A stretch of DNA of 64,000 nt from NCBI GenBank assembly GCA_903875215.1, contig CAIQVH010000033.1:1-64000 (forward strand), written 5' to 3'. Under the pieces are notes generated by a model. That model saw only the letters and a list, made by a program, of their open reading frames with translations, had not been told where the DNA came from and made no database searches. This stretch comes from an uncultured Anaerolineae bacterium (GTDB lineage Bacteria > Chloroflexota > Anaerolineae > Anaerolineales > Villigracilaceae). Made by a program: the position numbers and the translations under genes. Below, piece by piece: positions 9,473 through 18,355 of this stretch (positions are counted from its first letter, which is position 1; every line of letters begins with the position of its first letter).

Positions 9473-10834
9473 ATGAAAAACACCTGGTCGGCCTGGCGTT
9501 ACCTGTGGAAATCGGATGACATCCGCCGCATGTTGGTGATGACCATCCTGCTGCTGGTTCTTTATCGCCTGGCGGCGAACGTTCCGGTGCCCGGAATTAA
9601 CGTTTCCGCGCTCGAAGCCTTGCGCGCACAGCTGAACACACAGGGCGGGAATTTCTTCAATTTCCTGGACCTGCTTTCTGGCGGCACTGTCTCCCGTTTC
9701 TCACTGCTTTCGATGGGCGTGTACCCTTACATTACCGCCCAAATTATCATCCAGTTGCTGATCCCCATTATTCCATCGCTTCAAAAGCGTATGGAAGAGA
9801 ACCCGACCGAAGGCCGCAAATGGATGGAAAAGTGGACCTACTACCTGACCGTTCCCATGGCGGCACTTTCGGCGATTGGCCAGATCAATATTTTCAATTC
9901 GCTTTCCAGCACCCCCATCCTTGATTTTGGTTTCACGGGTGCCAAAATGTTGCCATCCTTCACCGCCTTGTTGGCTATGATTGCTGGCACGATGTTCGCC
10001 ATCTGGCTCGGCGAATTAATCTCCGAGTATGGGATTCGTGGACAGGGTCTGTCCCTGATCATTTTTGCCGGTATCGTCGCCAAGATGCCCAGCAACCTGG
10101 CCCGAATTTTGAGCGATGAAACCTACCGCATTCCCATGTTGGTGCTGATGATTGTGGTCATTATCGCGACTATCTTCGCCATTGTGTACGTGCAACAAGG
10201 GCGGCGCAATGTCCCGGTTATGTACCCTGGGCGGCGCGTTGGTAACCGTATGTCAATGCCGGTCAAGGCCTCTCTGCCGTTGATGGTTAACATGGCAGGC
10301 ATGATCCCGCTCATCTTCGCCAGTGCCATTCTACAATTCCCGGCCATCCTGGCCAGTTACTTTGCCACCGACCCGACGGCCTCCTACTACAGCTTCGCCA
10401 AGGGCGTCCAGTCTACTTTCGGAGGCAACTCGCCCACCTACTGGATCATGTACTTCTTCATGGTGGTGATTTTTACCTTCTTCTATACGGATGTGCTTTT
10501 CACCCAGCAGAACTACGGTGAAAATCTAAAGCGGGTCGGCGCCCAAATTCCCGGCGTCAATCGCGGAGGGCCCACTCAAAAATACCTGACCAAGGTCCAA
10601 AGGCGCATCACCCTGCCAGGAGCATTATTCCTCGGTCTCGTCGCCATCCTGCCCTTCCTGCTGAGCCTGATTCTGCAACTCTTCAACATCGGCTCGGCGA
10701 CGACCAATGCTGGCCTGTTCCTGGTATCCTCTTCTGGTTTGCTCATCGTGGTAGGGGTTGTGCGAGACACTTTCTCCACCATCGATGCCGAATTGAAATT
10801 GCACGGTTATCAAGATTCAATCCTGGTGCGTTAA
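9473..10834 (+). CDS. secY: Preprotein translocase subunit SecY
   Basis: 453 residues with about ten hydrophobic segments, the channel subunit of the Sec translocon in the cytoplasmic membrane. Typical stretches are RLAANVPVPGINVSALE near the N-terminus, SLLSMGVYPYITAQIIIQL (the plug and TM2 region) and FTFFYTDVLFTQQNYGENLK in a late cytoplasmic loop. Place between rplO and adk is the standard spc order. Confidence 0.98.
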   Translation: MKNTWSAWRYLWKSDDIRRMLVMTILLLVLYRLAANVPVPGINVSALEALRAQLNTQGGNFFNFLDLLSGGTVSRFSLLSMGVYPYITAQIIIQLLIPIIPSLQKRMEENPTEGRKWMEKWTYYLTVPMAALSAIGQINIFNSLSSTPILDFGFTGAKMLPSFTALLAMIAGTMFAIWLGELISEYGIRGQGLSLIIFAGIVAKMPSNLARILSDETYRIPMLVLMIVVIIATIFAIVYVQQGRRNVPVMYPGRRVGNRMSMPVKASLPLMVNMAGMIPLIFASAILQFPAILASYFATDPTASYYSFAKGVQSTFGGNSPTYWIMYFFMVVIFTFFYTDVLFTQQNYGENLKRVGAQIPGVNRGGPTQKYLTKVQRRITLPGALFLGLVAILPFLLSLILQLFNIGSATTNAGLFLVSSSGLLIVVGVVRDTFSTIDAELKLHGYQDSILVR

Positions 10835-10866
10835 CGCGATCAACGAAATCCAGAAAGGCCGTCCCC

Positions 10867-11517
10867 ATGCCCACTTACATTGTGTTGCTGGGCCCCCCCG
10901 GGGCAGGAAAGGGTACGCAGGCGAAAGTGCTCGCCGAAAAATTTGACTTGCCGCATGTTTCATCTGGTGATATTTTTCGCGAGAACATGAAGAATGATAC
11001 AGAATTGGGTAAGCAGGCACAAGCCTACATCAGCAAAGGCGAGCTTGTCCCGGATGACGTGACCATCGAGATGATCCGTGAAAGGTTCTCGCGTTCCGAT
11101 TGCAAAAATGGTGCGATTTTGGATGGTTTTCCGCGCACCCCGGTCCAAGCTGATGCGCTTGAACAAATGCTACGTGGATTTGGCGGGCGCGTCAATCTGG
11201 TACCATATATCACCGCCCCGGTTCAAGTTCTGATCGAACGTCTGGCTGGCCGCTGGACTTGCCGTGCGAATGGACACATCTTCCACGAACAATTCAACCC
11301 GCCGGAAAAGAACGGGATTTGTGATTTGGATCAATCGGAGTTGTACCAACGTGATGATGACAAGGCAGAGACCGTGCTTCATCGCATCGAGGTTTATCAG
11401 GCTCAAACAGCGCCCCTGATCAGTTATTACAAAGATCGCGGAGTTCTTGCTGAGATCAATGGTTTCGCCCCGATCGAAGAAGTATCAGCCGACCTGATGT
11501 TCGCGTTGAAATATTAG
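10867..11517 (+). CDS. adk: Adenylate kinase
   Basis: 216 residues, long-LID type. The P-loop is GPPGAGKGTQA and the NMP-binding DGFPRTPVQADAL motif is present. It makes 2 ADP from ATP and AMP. In the LID the usual four-Cys zinc knuckle reads C-x2-N-x16-C-x2-D, so only two Cys remain and zinc binding is doubtful. Located after secY as in Gram-positive bacteria. Confidence 0.97.
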   Translation: MPTYIVLLGPPGAGKGTQAKVLAEKFDLPHVSSGDIFRENMKNDTELGKQAQAYISKGELVPDDVTIEMIRERFSRSDCKNGAILDGFPRTPVQADALEQMLRGFGGRVNLVPYITAPVQVLIERLAGRWTCRANGHIFHEQFNPPEKNGICDLDQSELYQRDDDKAETVLHRIEVYQAQTAPLISYYKDRGVLAEINGFAPIEEVSADLMFALKY

Positions 11518-11539
11518 CAATTTGGATTAGTGTATTATT

Positions 11540-12310
11540 ATGGACTGGGCTCGTCAGATTAATTTAAAAACCCCGGCAGAAATTGCCATCATGCGCGAAG
11601 CCGGGCACATAAATGCTACTGTCCTGACAACCGTCCGTAATTTGTTACAGCCAGGTGTTTCCACCGCCGACCTCGACGCGGCTGCCGAGGAAGTGCTCCG
11701 GAAATACGGCGCTGTTTCGCCGTTCAAAGGATATGGGTACCCGCCCTTTCCGAATTCAATCACGGTCAGTATCAACGAAGAATTGGTGCATGGTATTCCT
11801 AGCGCCAGCCGGAAGTTAAAAGAAGGCGATATCGTATCGGTGGACTGTGGAACTTTTTTTGAAGGCTTTGTAGCCGATTCGGCGTTTTCAGCCGGGGTGG
11901 GGAGCATCTCTCCCAAGGCTCAAAAACTTCTCGAAGTGACCGAACAGGCCCTGGCGGTGGGCGTCGCGCAAATGCGGGCCAACAACCGGACCGGCGATAT
12001 CTCTGCGGCGATACAGCAATATGTTGAAAGCCATGGATTTCACGTTGTGCGCGAGTATACCGGCCATGGCGTTGGGCGTCAGATGCACGAAGGTCCGCAA
12101 GTTCCGAATTATGGAAAAGCGGGCACGGGTGTGCTTCTTCGCCCGGGAATGGTGATCGCGCTTGAACCAATGGTACAGCTCGGGACGCACAAAACCAAAG
12201 TATTGAGAGACAAGTGGACCGTGGTATCTGCAGATGGATCACTGACAGCGCACTTTGAACATAGTGTCGCTGTAACCGAAGGAGATCCCCTCCTCCTGAC
12301 TGTCCTGTGA
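11540..12310 (+). CDS. map: Methionine aminopeptidase, type I
   Basis: 256 residues. Removes the N-terminal Met from new proteins. Metal ligands are visible: Asp in VDCGTFFEGFVADSAF (two), His in GHGVGRQMHEGPQVPNYG, Glu in ALEPM and Glu in FEHSVAVTE. No N-terminal extension. It follows adk by 22 bp; the next gene is rpmJ, with no infA between. Confidence 0.97.
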   Translation: MDWARQINLKTPAEIAIMREAGHINATVLTTVRNLLQPGVSTADLDAAAEEVLRKYGAVSPFKGYGYPPFPNSITVSINEELVHGIPSASRKLKEGDIVSVDCGTFFEGFVADSAFSAGVGSISPKAQKLLEVTEQALAVGVAQMRANNRTGDISAAIQQYVESHGFHVVREYTGHGVGRQMHEGPQVPNYGKAGTGVLLRPGMVIALEPMVQLGTHKTKVLRDKWTVVSADGSLTAHFEHSVAVTEGDPLLLTVL

Positions 12311-12331
12311 CCTGAAACCAGTACCAATTTC

Positions 12332-12360
12332 TGGACGGAACCTGACGAAACGAGTATAAT
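12332..12360 (+). promoter_or_regulatory. Sigma-A-type promoter before rpmJ
   Basis: TGGACG (12332-12337) and a perfect TATAAT (12355-12360) are 17 bp apart in the map-rpmJ gap. The predicted start is near 12367, so the alpha cluster (rpmJ to rpoA and rplQ) could be transcribed independently of the spc cluster. Confidence 0.55.
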
Positions 12361-12374
12361 CACAACTTCGGCTG

Positions 12375-12396
12375 CATGGAAACACGAGTTTCCATG
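12375..12396 (+). promoter_or_regulatory. Hairpin in the rpmJ leader
   Basis: A perfect 9-bp inverted repeat (CATGGAAAC / GTTTCCATG) with a 4-nt loop lies just downstream of the predicted transcript start and 1 base before the rpmJ Shine-Dalgarno AAGGAGA. It could stabilise the 5' end or control translation of rpmJ; this is an inference. Confidence 0.5.
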
Positions 12397-12412
12397 AAGG
12401 AGAAAGGCACTT

Positions 12413-12526
12413 ATGAAAGTATCACCATCCATTCGTAAGCGCTGCGCAAAGTGCAAGGTTGTCAAGCGCGGTGGCAGGTTGTTCGTGATCTGCGAAAATC
12501 CCAAGCACAAGCAGCGACAAGGGTAA
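12413..12526 (+). CDS. rpmJ: 50S ribosomal protein L36
   Basis: 37 residues, zinc-ribbon form: [20 protein letters not shown], then a single Cys in RLFVICENP and His in KHKQRQG, giving a C-x2-C-x12-C-x5-H-like knuckle. AAGGAGA precedes the ATG. It ends 5 bp before rpsM. Confidence 0.96.
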   Translation: MKVSPSIRKRCAKCKVVKRGGRLFVICENPKHKQRQG

Positions 12527-12531
12527 AGAAA

Positions 12532-12918
12532 ATGGCACGTATCGAAGGCATTGACCTCCCCCGCAATAAACGTGTAGAGATTGGTTTGGCATATCTCTAC
12601 GGTATTGGCCTGACTCGCTCACGTCAGATTCTGGCAGACACCAAAATTAATCCCGACATTCGCATCAAAGATCTGTCGGAAAATGAAGTTTCTGCGCTGC
12701 GTGAATATATTTCCAAGCACTTTACGGTTGAGGGTGACCTGCGCCGTGAAGAACAGTTAAACATCAAGCGCCTGATTGAAATTGGGTGCTATCGTGGCAT
12801 GCGTCATCGCCGTAATCTGCCAGTTCATGGGCAGCGCACGCGCACCAATTCCCGTACCCGCAAGGGTCCGAAGAAGACGGTTGCCGGGCGTGGGCGTCGT
12901 CGTGGTGCTAAGAAGTAA
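12532..12918 (+). CDS. rpsM: 30S ribosomal protein S13
   Basis: 128 residues from the ATG at 12532, giving the canonical [20 protein letters not shown] start; the frame is open further upstream inside rpmJ but that part is not S13. The end [20 protein letters not shown] is typical. S13 forms intersubunit bridges and contacts the P-site tRNA. Confidence 0.98.
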   Translation: MARIEGIDLPRNKRVEIGLAYLYGIGLTRSRQILADTKINPDIRIKDLSENEVSALREYISKHFTVEGDLRREEQLNIKRLIEIGCYRGMRHRRNLPVHGQRTRTNSRTRKGPKKTVAGRGRRRGAKK

Positions 12919-12939
12919 TCCTGGAGGAAGCAAAGAATT

Positions 12940-13344
12940 ATGGCACAAAGTGTACGCCAGGCGCGCCGTTCAACCGGCGCAAAGAAAGCAAAACGTTCGT
13001 TGTCTTCGGGGCAGGTGCATGTTTTTGCCTCGTTCAACAACACGATTGTCACCGTGACTGATGCTACGGGCAACACCGTTGCCTGGGGCAGTGCCGGGTC
13101 GGCAGGCTTCAAAGGCTCCCGCAAGAGCACACCGTTTGCTGCACGCCTCGCCGCTGAACAGGCGATTAAGGCTGCACAGCAGATGGGTTTGCAGGAAGCG
13201 GATTTGATTGTGAAGGGCCCTGGCCCTGGCCGCGAATCTGCGATCCGTGCTGTCCAATCTATGGGCATTAAAGTCCGTTCGATTTCGGATAAAACCCCGG
13301 TGCCGCACAACGGCTGCCGCCCGCCGAAGAAGCGTCGTGTGTAG
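12940..13344 (+). CDS. rpsK: 30S ribosomal protein S11
   Basis: 134 residues with [20 protein letters not shown] and the conserved end [19 protein letters not shown]11 lies on the platform of the small subunit. It has AGGAGG-like SD sequence before the ATG. Confidence 0.98.
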   Translation: MAQSVRQARRSTGAKKAKRSLSSGQVHVFASFNNTIVTVTDATGNTVAWGSAGSAGFKGSRKSTPFAARLAAEQAIKAAQQMGLQEADLIVKGPGPGRESAIRAVQSMGIKVRSISDKTPVPHNGCRPPKKRRV

Positions 13345-13365
13345 TTTTTTGGAGAGGTAGCAGAA

Positions 13366-14013
13366 ATGGCGAAATATCTTGGACCGGTTTGTAAATTATG
13401 CCGGCGTGAAGGTGAAAAACTTTTCTTGAAGGGTGAACGCTGCTTCACCGCGAAGTGCGCGTTTGAGCAGCGCAGTTTCCCCCCTGGTCAGCATGGAAAA
13501 TCCAGCGGCCGTTCGAAGAGCGCAACCGGGCGTGAATCTGATTTTGCGCGCCAGTTACGTGCCAAGCAGAAGGCGCGACGTGTTTATGGCATGATGGAAC
13601 GCCAGTTTAGGCGTTACTTTGAAACTGCTTTGAAGCGCCATGGTTTGACGGGTTTGAACATGCTCCAAATTCTCGAATCCCGTTTGGACAATGTCATTTT
13701 TCGTCTTGGGTTTGCCTCCAGCCGCGCTCAGGCGCGTTTGCTGGTTACACATGGGCACTTTACCGTCAACAACCGCCGCACCGACGTTCCCTCTATGCTG
13801 TTGGAGAATGGCGATGTGATTCAGGTCCGTGATGGGTCTCGGGACGCAACTTATTTCAAGGAATTGAAAGACGTTGCCGAAAAACGAACTTTCCCGGCCT
13901 GGCTTAACCGCGATTTGAAAAGTTTGACCGGTACTGTTCAGCGCTTGCCAGAACGAGCCGAAATCGATGGTAATTTGAACGAACAGCTCATCGTCGAATT
14001 CTATTCGCGATAA
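13366..14013 (+). CDS. rpsD: 30S ribosomal protein S4, zinc type
   Basis: 215 residues. The N-terminus has four Cys (VCKLC near residues 9-12, then RC and KC at about 26 and 31), the zinc-binding form of S4. The S4 RNA-binding domain is in [21 protein letters not shown]4 is a primary 16S-binding and assembly protein. Confidence 0.98.
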   Translation: MAKYLGPVCKLCRREGEKLFLKGERCFTAKCAFEQRSFPPGQHGKSSGRSKSATGRESDFARQLRAKQKARRVYGMMERQFRRYFETALKRHGLTGLNMLQILESRLDNVIFRLGFASSRAQARLLVTHGHFTVNNRRTDVPSMLLENGDVIQVRDGSRDATYFKELKDVAEKRTFPAWLNRDLKSLTGTVQRLPERAEIDGNLNEQLIVEFYSR

Positions 14014-14089
14014 TTAGTCTCGGCAGTCCTTTGAAGAAACGCCCATTGGGTAGTTTTCCGCCTGTGTATAAACAAGGGAGAGGTGAACT

Positions 14090-15058
14090 GTGACCGGCTT
14101 ATCGAATATGGTCATGCCGAAGATCGAGCGCGAGGCCGAGGCTCGAAATTACGGAAAGTTTATTGTCAGCCCGCTCGAACGTGGCTATGGTGTTACTGTG
14201 GGCAACGCCCTGCGGCGTGTTTTGCTCTCTTCCCTCGAAGGAGTTGCAGTAACTTCGGTGCGTGTTTCGGACGTGCTGCATGAATTCAGCGACATTCCTG
14301 GCGTCCGTGAGGATGTAATTCAGGTGATGTTGCAGATCAAGCAATTGCGCTTGAAATTGATTGGTGTAGATTCCACCCGCATGCACCTCGAAGTGCGCGG
14401 TGAAGGCGTTGTCACCGCGGCTGACATCATCGCTCCGTCTGAGGTGGAGGTGATTAACCCTGACCTTTACCTCTTTACGGTCGACAGCCCGGGAACTCGC
14501 CTGGATCTGGAATTCACTGTCGAGCGTGGCCGCGGGTATTCACCTGCCAACGATCGCTCTGGACACTTGCCGATTGGCGAGCTGCCTGTGGATGCCATCT
14601 TCAGCCCGGTCAAGCGAGTCAATTGGGAAGTCAGTAATGCCCGTGTTGGTCAAAGCACCAACTACGACAAATTGACCCTGGAAATCTGGTCGGATGGTAC
14701 TGTGTCTCCTGAAAAGGCTTTGAGCACGGCGGCCAAGACAATGATTGAGCATCTGCGTTATATTGCTGGCGTAAGCGAGGAAACCCTTTCCATTACGATG
14801 GAAAAAGAAGTGTCCGGGTCGCGCTTGAGCAGCGAAGTGGCGGAAACGCCCGTGGAAGCGCTTGATTTGTCGGTGCGTGTGTTCAATTCTCTCAAGCGGA
14901 CCGGAATCACCACTGTCGGTGATGTTCTCGATTTGCTAGAGAAGGGCGACCAGGCTGTGATGTCCATTCGCAATTTCGGCGAAAAAAGTCTCGACGAGTT
15001 GCGCCAGAAGATGGTCGAAAAAGGCTTCATTAAAGATCAACCGAGTAATGCGGAGTAA
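14090..15058 (+). CDS. rpoA: RNA polymerase alpha subunit
   Basis: 322 residues from a GTG start with GGGAGAGG upstream; ATG codons at 14108 and later lack that spacing. N-terminal assembly domain (EARNYGKFIVSPLERGYGVTVGNALRRVLL...) and C-terminal domain (LDLSVRVFNSLKRTGITTVG, SIRNFGEKSLDELRQKM) are both complete, so UP-element and activator contacts are possible. Confidence 0.97.
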   Translation: MTGLSNMVMPKIEREAEARNYGKFIVSPLERGYGVTVGNALRRVLLSSLEGVAVTSVRVSDVLHEFSDIPGVREDVIQVMLQIKQLRLKLIGVDSTRMHLEVRGEGVVTAADIIAPSEVEVINPDLYLFTVDSPGTRLDLEFTVERGRGYSPANDRSGHLPIGELPVDAIFSPVKRVNWEVSNARVGQSTNYDKLTLEIWSDGTVSPEKALSTAAKTMIEHLRYIAGVSEETLSITMEKEVSGSRLSSEVAETPVEALDLSVRVFNSLKRTGITTVGDVLDLLEKGDQAVMSIRNFGEKSLDELRQKMVEKGFIKDQPSNAE

Positions 15059-15064
15059 TGCAAA

Positions 15065-15445
15065 ATGCGACATCAGGTAGCAGGTTATAAACTTGGGCGC
15101 TCCAAGGGCGCACGAATCGCCCTGAGGCGTAACCTTATCAAACAATTGTTTACGCACGAACGCATCACCACAACGCGCGCCAAGGCAGAAGCGGTGCGCG
15201 GTGAAGCGGAACGGATTATCACGATTGCCCGCCATTCGGCCCAGGCTGAAGAAGCGAACAAGGTGCATGCGCGCCGCCTCGTGGCTTCCAAGCTGGGCGG
15301 TGGAAACGAAGTCGTCAAAAAGTTATTTGATGACATCGCACCGCGCTTTGCAAGCCGCAACGGCGGATACACCCGCATGCTCAAGCTCGGCATGCGCCAA
15401 GGCGATGCTGCGGAAATGGTGATGCTCGAGCTCGTCGAAGAGTAG
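15065..15445 (+). CDS. rplQ: 50S ribosomal protein L17
   Basis: 126 residues, starting MRHQVAGYKLGRSKGARIAL, with the family-typical FTHERITTTRAKAEAVRGEA. It ends the alpha cluster, 6 bp after rpoA. L17 is near the tunnel exit. Confidence 0.98.
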   Translation: MRHQVAGYKLGRSKGARIALRRNLIKQLFTHERITTTRAKAEAVRGEAERIITIARHSAQAEEANKVHARRLVASKLGGGNEVVKKLFDDIAPRFASRNGGYTRMLKLGMRQGDAAEMVMLELVEE

Positions 15446-15489
15446 TTTGAGCACGGGCGGCGGCCTGGCTGCTGCCCCTGTCTCTATCA

Positions 15490-16230
15490 ATGGCACGTTA
15501 CCAGATCATTCTCGCCTATGACGGCACCGGCCTGGCCGGAAGTCAGCGGCAGGCGCAGGCCCGGACGGCGCAAAGCGTTCTTGAAGCGGCGTTGACCCGG
15601 CTGGGCTGGCAGGAACGTTCGATTTTGTTGGCAGGGCGCACGGATACCGGTGTGCATGCCACAGGTCAGGTGGCGGCTTTTAATCTTGAGTGGAAGCACT
15701 CGGATGAAGAGCTGGTTCAGGCCTTGAACAGTTTTCTGCCGCCCGATGTGGCGGTGCGGCATGCGAATATCGTCTGCGAGGGTTTTCATCCGCGTTTTGA
15801 CGCCATTGCCCGCCGCTATCGTTACCGTCTGTTCTGTCAGAAAGTGCGCGATCCGCTTCGTGAGCGGTTTGCCTGGCGGGTTTGGCCGCCCGTGGAGGAC
15901 AATGTCCTCCAGACGGTTGCCAGTTTTTTGATCGGGAAGCACGATTTCGCCGCTTTCGGTACCCCGCCCCGGCCCGGAAGTAGCAGCGTACGAACCGTGA
16001 TGAAAGCAGAATGGCAGCAACAGGGCGATGAGTGGCTGTTCGAAGTCCAGGCTGATGCGTTTTTGTATCGGATGGTGCGGAGAATGGTTTTCATCCAGGT
16101 GGCGGCCGGGCAGGGAAAAGTTTCGGCGGAGGTTGTGGCCGATTTGGTGGCAGGCAGGCAGCGGGTAGCTTCCGCCGGGCTTGCTCCAGCTCATGGTCTG
16201 ACGCTCGTCGAGGTAACGTATCCCGAATGA
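15490..16230 (+). CDS. truA: tRNA pseudouridine synthase A
   Basis: 246 residues. Makes pseudouridine at positions 38-40 of the tRNA anticodon arm. The catalytic Asp is in LLAGRTDTGVHATGQVAAF; the C-terminal FLYRMVRRMVFIQVAAGQG is conserved. No clear Shine-Dalgarno is seen. The rplQ-truA-rplM-rpsI order is common in Gram-positive-like genomes. Confidence 0.96.
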   Translation: MARYQIILAYDGTGLAGSQRQAQARTAQSVLEAALTRLGWQERSILLAGRTDTGVHATGQVAAFNLEWKHSDEELVQALNSFLPPDVAVRHANIVCEGFHPRFDAIARRYRYRLFCQKVRDPLRERFAWRVWPPVEDNVLQTVASFLIGKHDFAAFGTPPRPGSSSVRTVMKAEWQQQGDEWLFEVQADAFLYRMVRRMVFIQVAAGQGKVSAEVVADLVAGRQRVASAGLAPAHGLTLVEVTYPE

Positions 16231-16275
16231 TGCTGGTTTGATTTTGATCCTATGTCTGTAAGTGGAGAGACAACC

Positions 16276-16695
16276 GTGTACAAATCGTACTATCCAAAAG
16301 CCAAGGAAATCCAGAACGATTGGGTGGTGGTGGATGCCGCCGGCCAGAATCTGGGTCGTTTGACGGCCAAGCTTGCTGCGTTGTTGCTGGGCAAGCATAA
16401 GCCGACCTTCACTCCCGGTGTTCCGATGGGTGATTTCGTGGTGGTGATCAATGCGGCGCATATCACCGTTACGGGCCCGAAGGAAACCGAGAAGATGTAT
16501 CACAAGCATTCCGGATATCCCGGTGGGCTGAAATCTGTCTCCCTGCGCGATCAGTTGAAGAATCATCCTGATCGTGTCATCCGCGATGCGGTTTGGGGGA
16601 TGTTACCGAAGAACAAGTTCAGCCGCCAGATCATCAAGCGTTTGAAAGTTTATGGCGAGGCAGAGCATCCGCATGCTGCCCAGGTTGAGAAATAA
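16276..16695 (+). CDS. rplM: 50S ribosomal protein L13
   Basis: 139 residues from the GTG at 16276, which has GGAGAG six bases upstream; an in-frame ATG at 16252 would add eight residues and has no site. The product starts (M)YKSYYPKAKEIQNDWVVVDA and contains GKHKPTFTPGVPMGDFVVVI and HSGYPGGLKS, all typical of L13. Next gene is rpsI. Confidence 0.95.
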   Translation: MYKSYYPKAKEIQNDWVVVDAAGQNLGRLTAKLAALLLGKHKPTFTPGVPMGDFVVVINAAHITVTGPKETEKMYHKHSGYPGGLKSVSLRDQLKNHPDRVIRDAVWGMLPKNKFSRQIIKRLKVYGEAEHPHAAQVEK

Positions 16696-16709
16696 GGAGT
16701 AAGGGAATC

Positions 16710-17102
16710 ATGGCGCAGTATTTTGAAGGCATTGGACGCCGCAAGGAAAGCACCGCCCGTGTGCGTGTTTCAGTTGGTTCGGGCAAGTTTACCGTGAACG
16801 ATAAGGAAGCAGCGGCTTTCTTTACGCGTGCCGGTGATATGCATTCGATTCTCTCTCCGCTGGCTGCGATTGGTCATGAGAGCCAGGCTTACGATATCAC
16901 TGTGATGGTTAATGGTGGTGGCGTGACCGGGCAGACTTCGGCGGTGACGCTCGGGCTGGCTCGCGCGCTGGTGAAGATGAATCTCGAGTGGAATTCTGCC
17001 ATGCGCAAGGCTGGTTTGCTGACCCGCGATGCCCGCATCAAGGAAAGCAAGAAGCCGGGCCTCAAGCGGGCGCGCAAGGCTCCGACATACACCAAGCGTT
17101 AA
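16710..17102 (+). CDS. rpsI: 30S ribosomal protein S9
   Basis: 130 residues, starting with YFEGIGRRKESTARVRV and ending with RKAPTYTKR, whose C-terminal Arg contacts the P-site tRNA. Normal length. It is the last gene of the translation superoperon. Confidence 0.98.
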   Translation: MAQYFEGIGRRKESTARVRVSVGSGKFTVNDKEAAAFFTRAGDMHSILSPLAAIGHESQAYDITVMVNGGGVTGQTSAVTLGLARALVKMNLEWNSAMRKAGLLTRDARIKESKKPGLKRARKAPTYTKR

Positions 17103-17139
17103 TTTATTCCGCGGCGTGGCCGTGGTTTGCTGGCGTAAT

Positions 17140-17187
17140 GCGTAATTCGTAAGGGCTGCCTTTACGTTTTACGCTTTACGTTTTTAA
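17140..17187 (+). terminator. Imperfect hairpin with T-run after rpsI
   Basis: GCGTAATTCGTAAGG (17140-17154) pairs imperfectly with CCTTTACGTTTTACGC (17159-17174), followed by further TTTACG and a T-run. The region is built of short 6-7 bp units (TTTACGT, GCGTAAT). It is a plausible intrinsic terminator of the ribosomal operon, but the stem has mismatches. Confidence 0.5.
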
Positions 17188-17219
17188 GCGGTTCTGTGTT
17201 TGAATTTGCGGAGGTGCGG

Positions 17220-18293
17220 ATGAATGGAATGGATTTTTCCCGGCTGGATGGGCTGCTGGCAGGGTTGAATCTTGGCCCGTTGGAACAGGTCACGCTGGTG
17301 ATGGGGAAGCGGCTTTCGGGCGGGCATGTGCCGCCGTTTCCGGTGGATGTGCCGGCGCTGGTGCTGGATGTGACGGAGGTGAAATCTGCCCGGGAGGCGC
17401 TGTTGACCCAGTATCCGGCCGGGCACCCGATTCGGGTAACGGGTTCAGATGGCGAGTGGGGCGATCTTTTGCTGGGGGAGTGGGAGCAGGCCGGGAGTGT
17501 GTATCTGCCGGCGTTGGCGATCGGCGCTTCGTTTGAGTCCTTCCATGAGATTATTGCCCATTTGCGCGCGCCGGATGGCTGCCCCTGGGATCGGCAACAG
17601 ACTCATCTGACGTTGCGGAAGCATTTGTTGGAGGAGACTTACGAGACCCTGGCGGCGATGGATGCCGGCGAGGCGGAGAAGATGTCGGAGGAGTTTGGGG
17701 ATTTGTTGCTGCAAATTGTTTTGAATGGGCAGGTTGCGGTTGAGGCCGGTGAATTTACGCTGGCGCAGGTGGTGAAGGGTATTTATGACAAAATCATCCG
17801 CCGTCACCCGCATGTGTTTGGCGAGGCGCAGGTGGATGGGGTGGGGCAGGTGCTTTCGAATTGGGAGAGTATTAAGAAGGATGAGCGCCGGAAAAAAGGC
17901 GATGGGGAAAAGAGCCTGTTGGACGGGCTGCCCGCGGCTTTACCTGCGTTGAGCCAGGCCCAGGAGTATCAGGATCGCGCCGCCCGGGTGGGTTTTGATT
18001 GGCCGGCAGTGGATGGGGTGTTGGAGAAGGTGCGCGAGGAGATTGAAGAGGTGCGCCTGGCTGGCAATGTGGAGGAACTGGCTGATGAACTGGGAGATTT
18101 GTTTTTTGCGCTGGTAAACCTGGCGCGCTGGAAGAATGTGGATGCGGAAGCGGCGCTGCGCGCGGCCAGCCAGAAGTTCAGACGGCGGTTTGAGTATATT
18201 GAGCAGCGGGCGCAGGCGCTGGGCAAGCCGATCAGGTCGATGAATTTGCAGGAGTTGGATGATCTGTGGAATGAGGCCAAGCAGCAGGGTTGA
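17220..18293 (+). CDS. mazG: MazG nucleoside triphosphate pyrophosphohydrolase with degenerate methylase remnant
   Basis: 357 residues from the ATG at 17220, 5 bp after GGAGG; a GTG at 17196 is in frame but lacks such a site. Two MazG domains: the first near residues 115-220 with LLEETYETL and SEEFGDLL, the second near 250-335 with REEIEEVR and ADELGDLF, the Glu/Asp magnesium sites. The first ~110 residues resemble only the C-terminal end of the tetrapyrrole methylase domain found in YabN-type proteins; the SAM-binding part is absent. It probably hydrolyses aberrant NTPs. Confidence 0.9.
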   Translation: MNGMDFSRLDGLLAGLNLGPLEQVTLVMGKRLSGGHVPPFPVDVPALVLDVTEVKSAREALLTQYPAGHPIRVTGSDGEWGDLLLGEWEQAGSVYLPALAIGASFESFHEIIAHLRAPDGCPWDRQQTHLTLRKHLLEETYETLAAMDAGEAEKMSEEFGDLLLQIVLNGQVAVEAGEFTLAQVVKGIYDKIIRRHPHVFGEAQVDGVGQVLSNWESIKKDERRKKGDGEKSLLDGLPAALPALSQAQEYQDRAARVGFDWPAVDGVLEKVREEIEEVRLAGNVEELADELGDLFFALVNLARWKNVDAEAALRAASQKFRRRFEYIEQRAQALGKPIRSMNLQELDDLWNEAKQQG

Positions 18294-18320
18294 CCTGTTT
18301 TTGTGCAGAATGGAACAAAA

Positions 18321-18349
18321 TTGACTTTGCCATTCGGCTGTTGTAGACT
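18321..18349 (+). promoter_or_regulatory. Promoter of a probably leaderless transcript
   Basis: TTGACT (18321-18326) and TAGACT (18344-18349) are separated by 17 bp. Transcription would start at or within a base of the ATG at 18356, so the mRNA of the next gene is likely leaderless. No Shine-Dalgarno is present before that ATG, in agreement. Confidence 0.65.
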
Positions 18350-18355
18350 TGTACC

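Noticed and set aside
15487-16566. Long minus-strand open frame (359 codons) opposite truA and rplM
   Set aside because: It is a mirror of conserved plus-strand genes, with no family resemblance; G+C-rich coding DNA often leaves such frames open.
17161-17179. Three TTTAC units after rpsI
   Set aside because: They are spaced 7 bp apart, not 11, and form one arm of a terminator-like hairpin; not part of the flagellar operator family.
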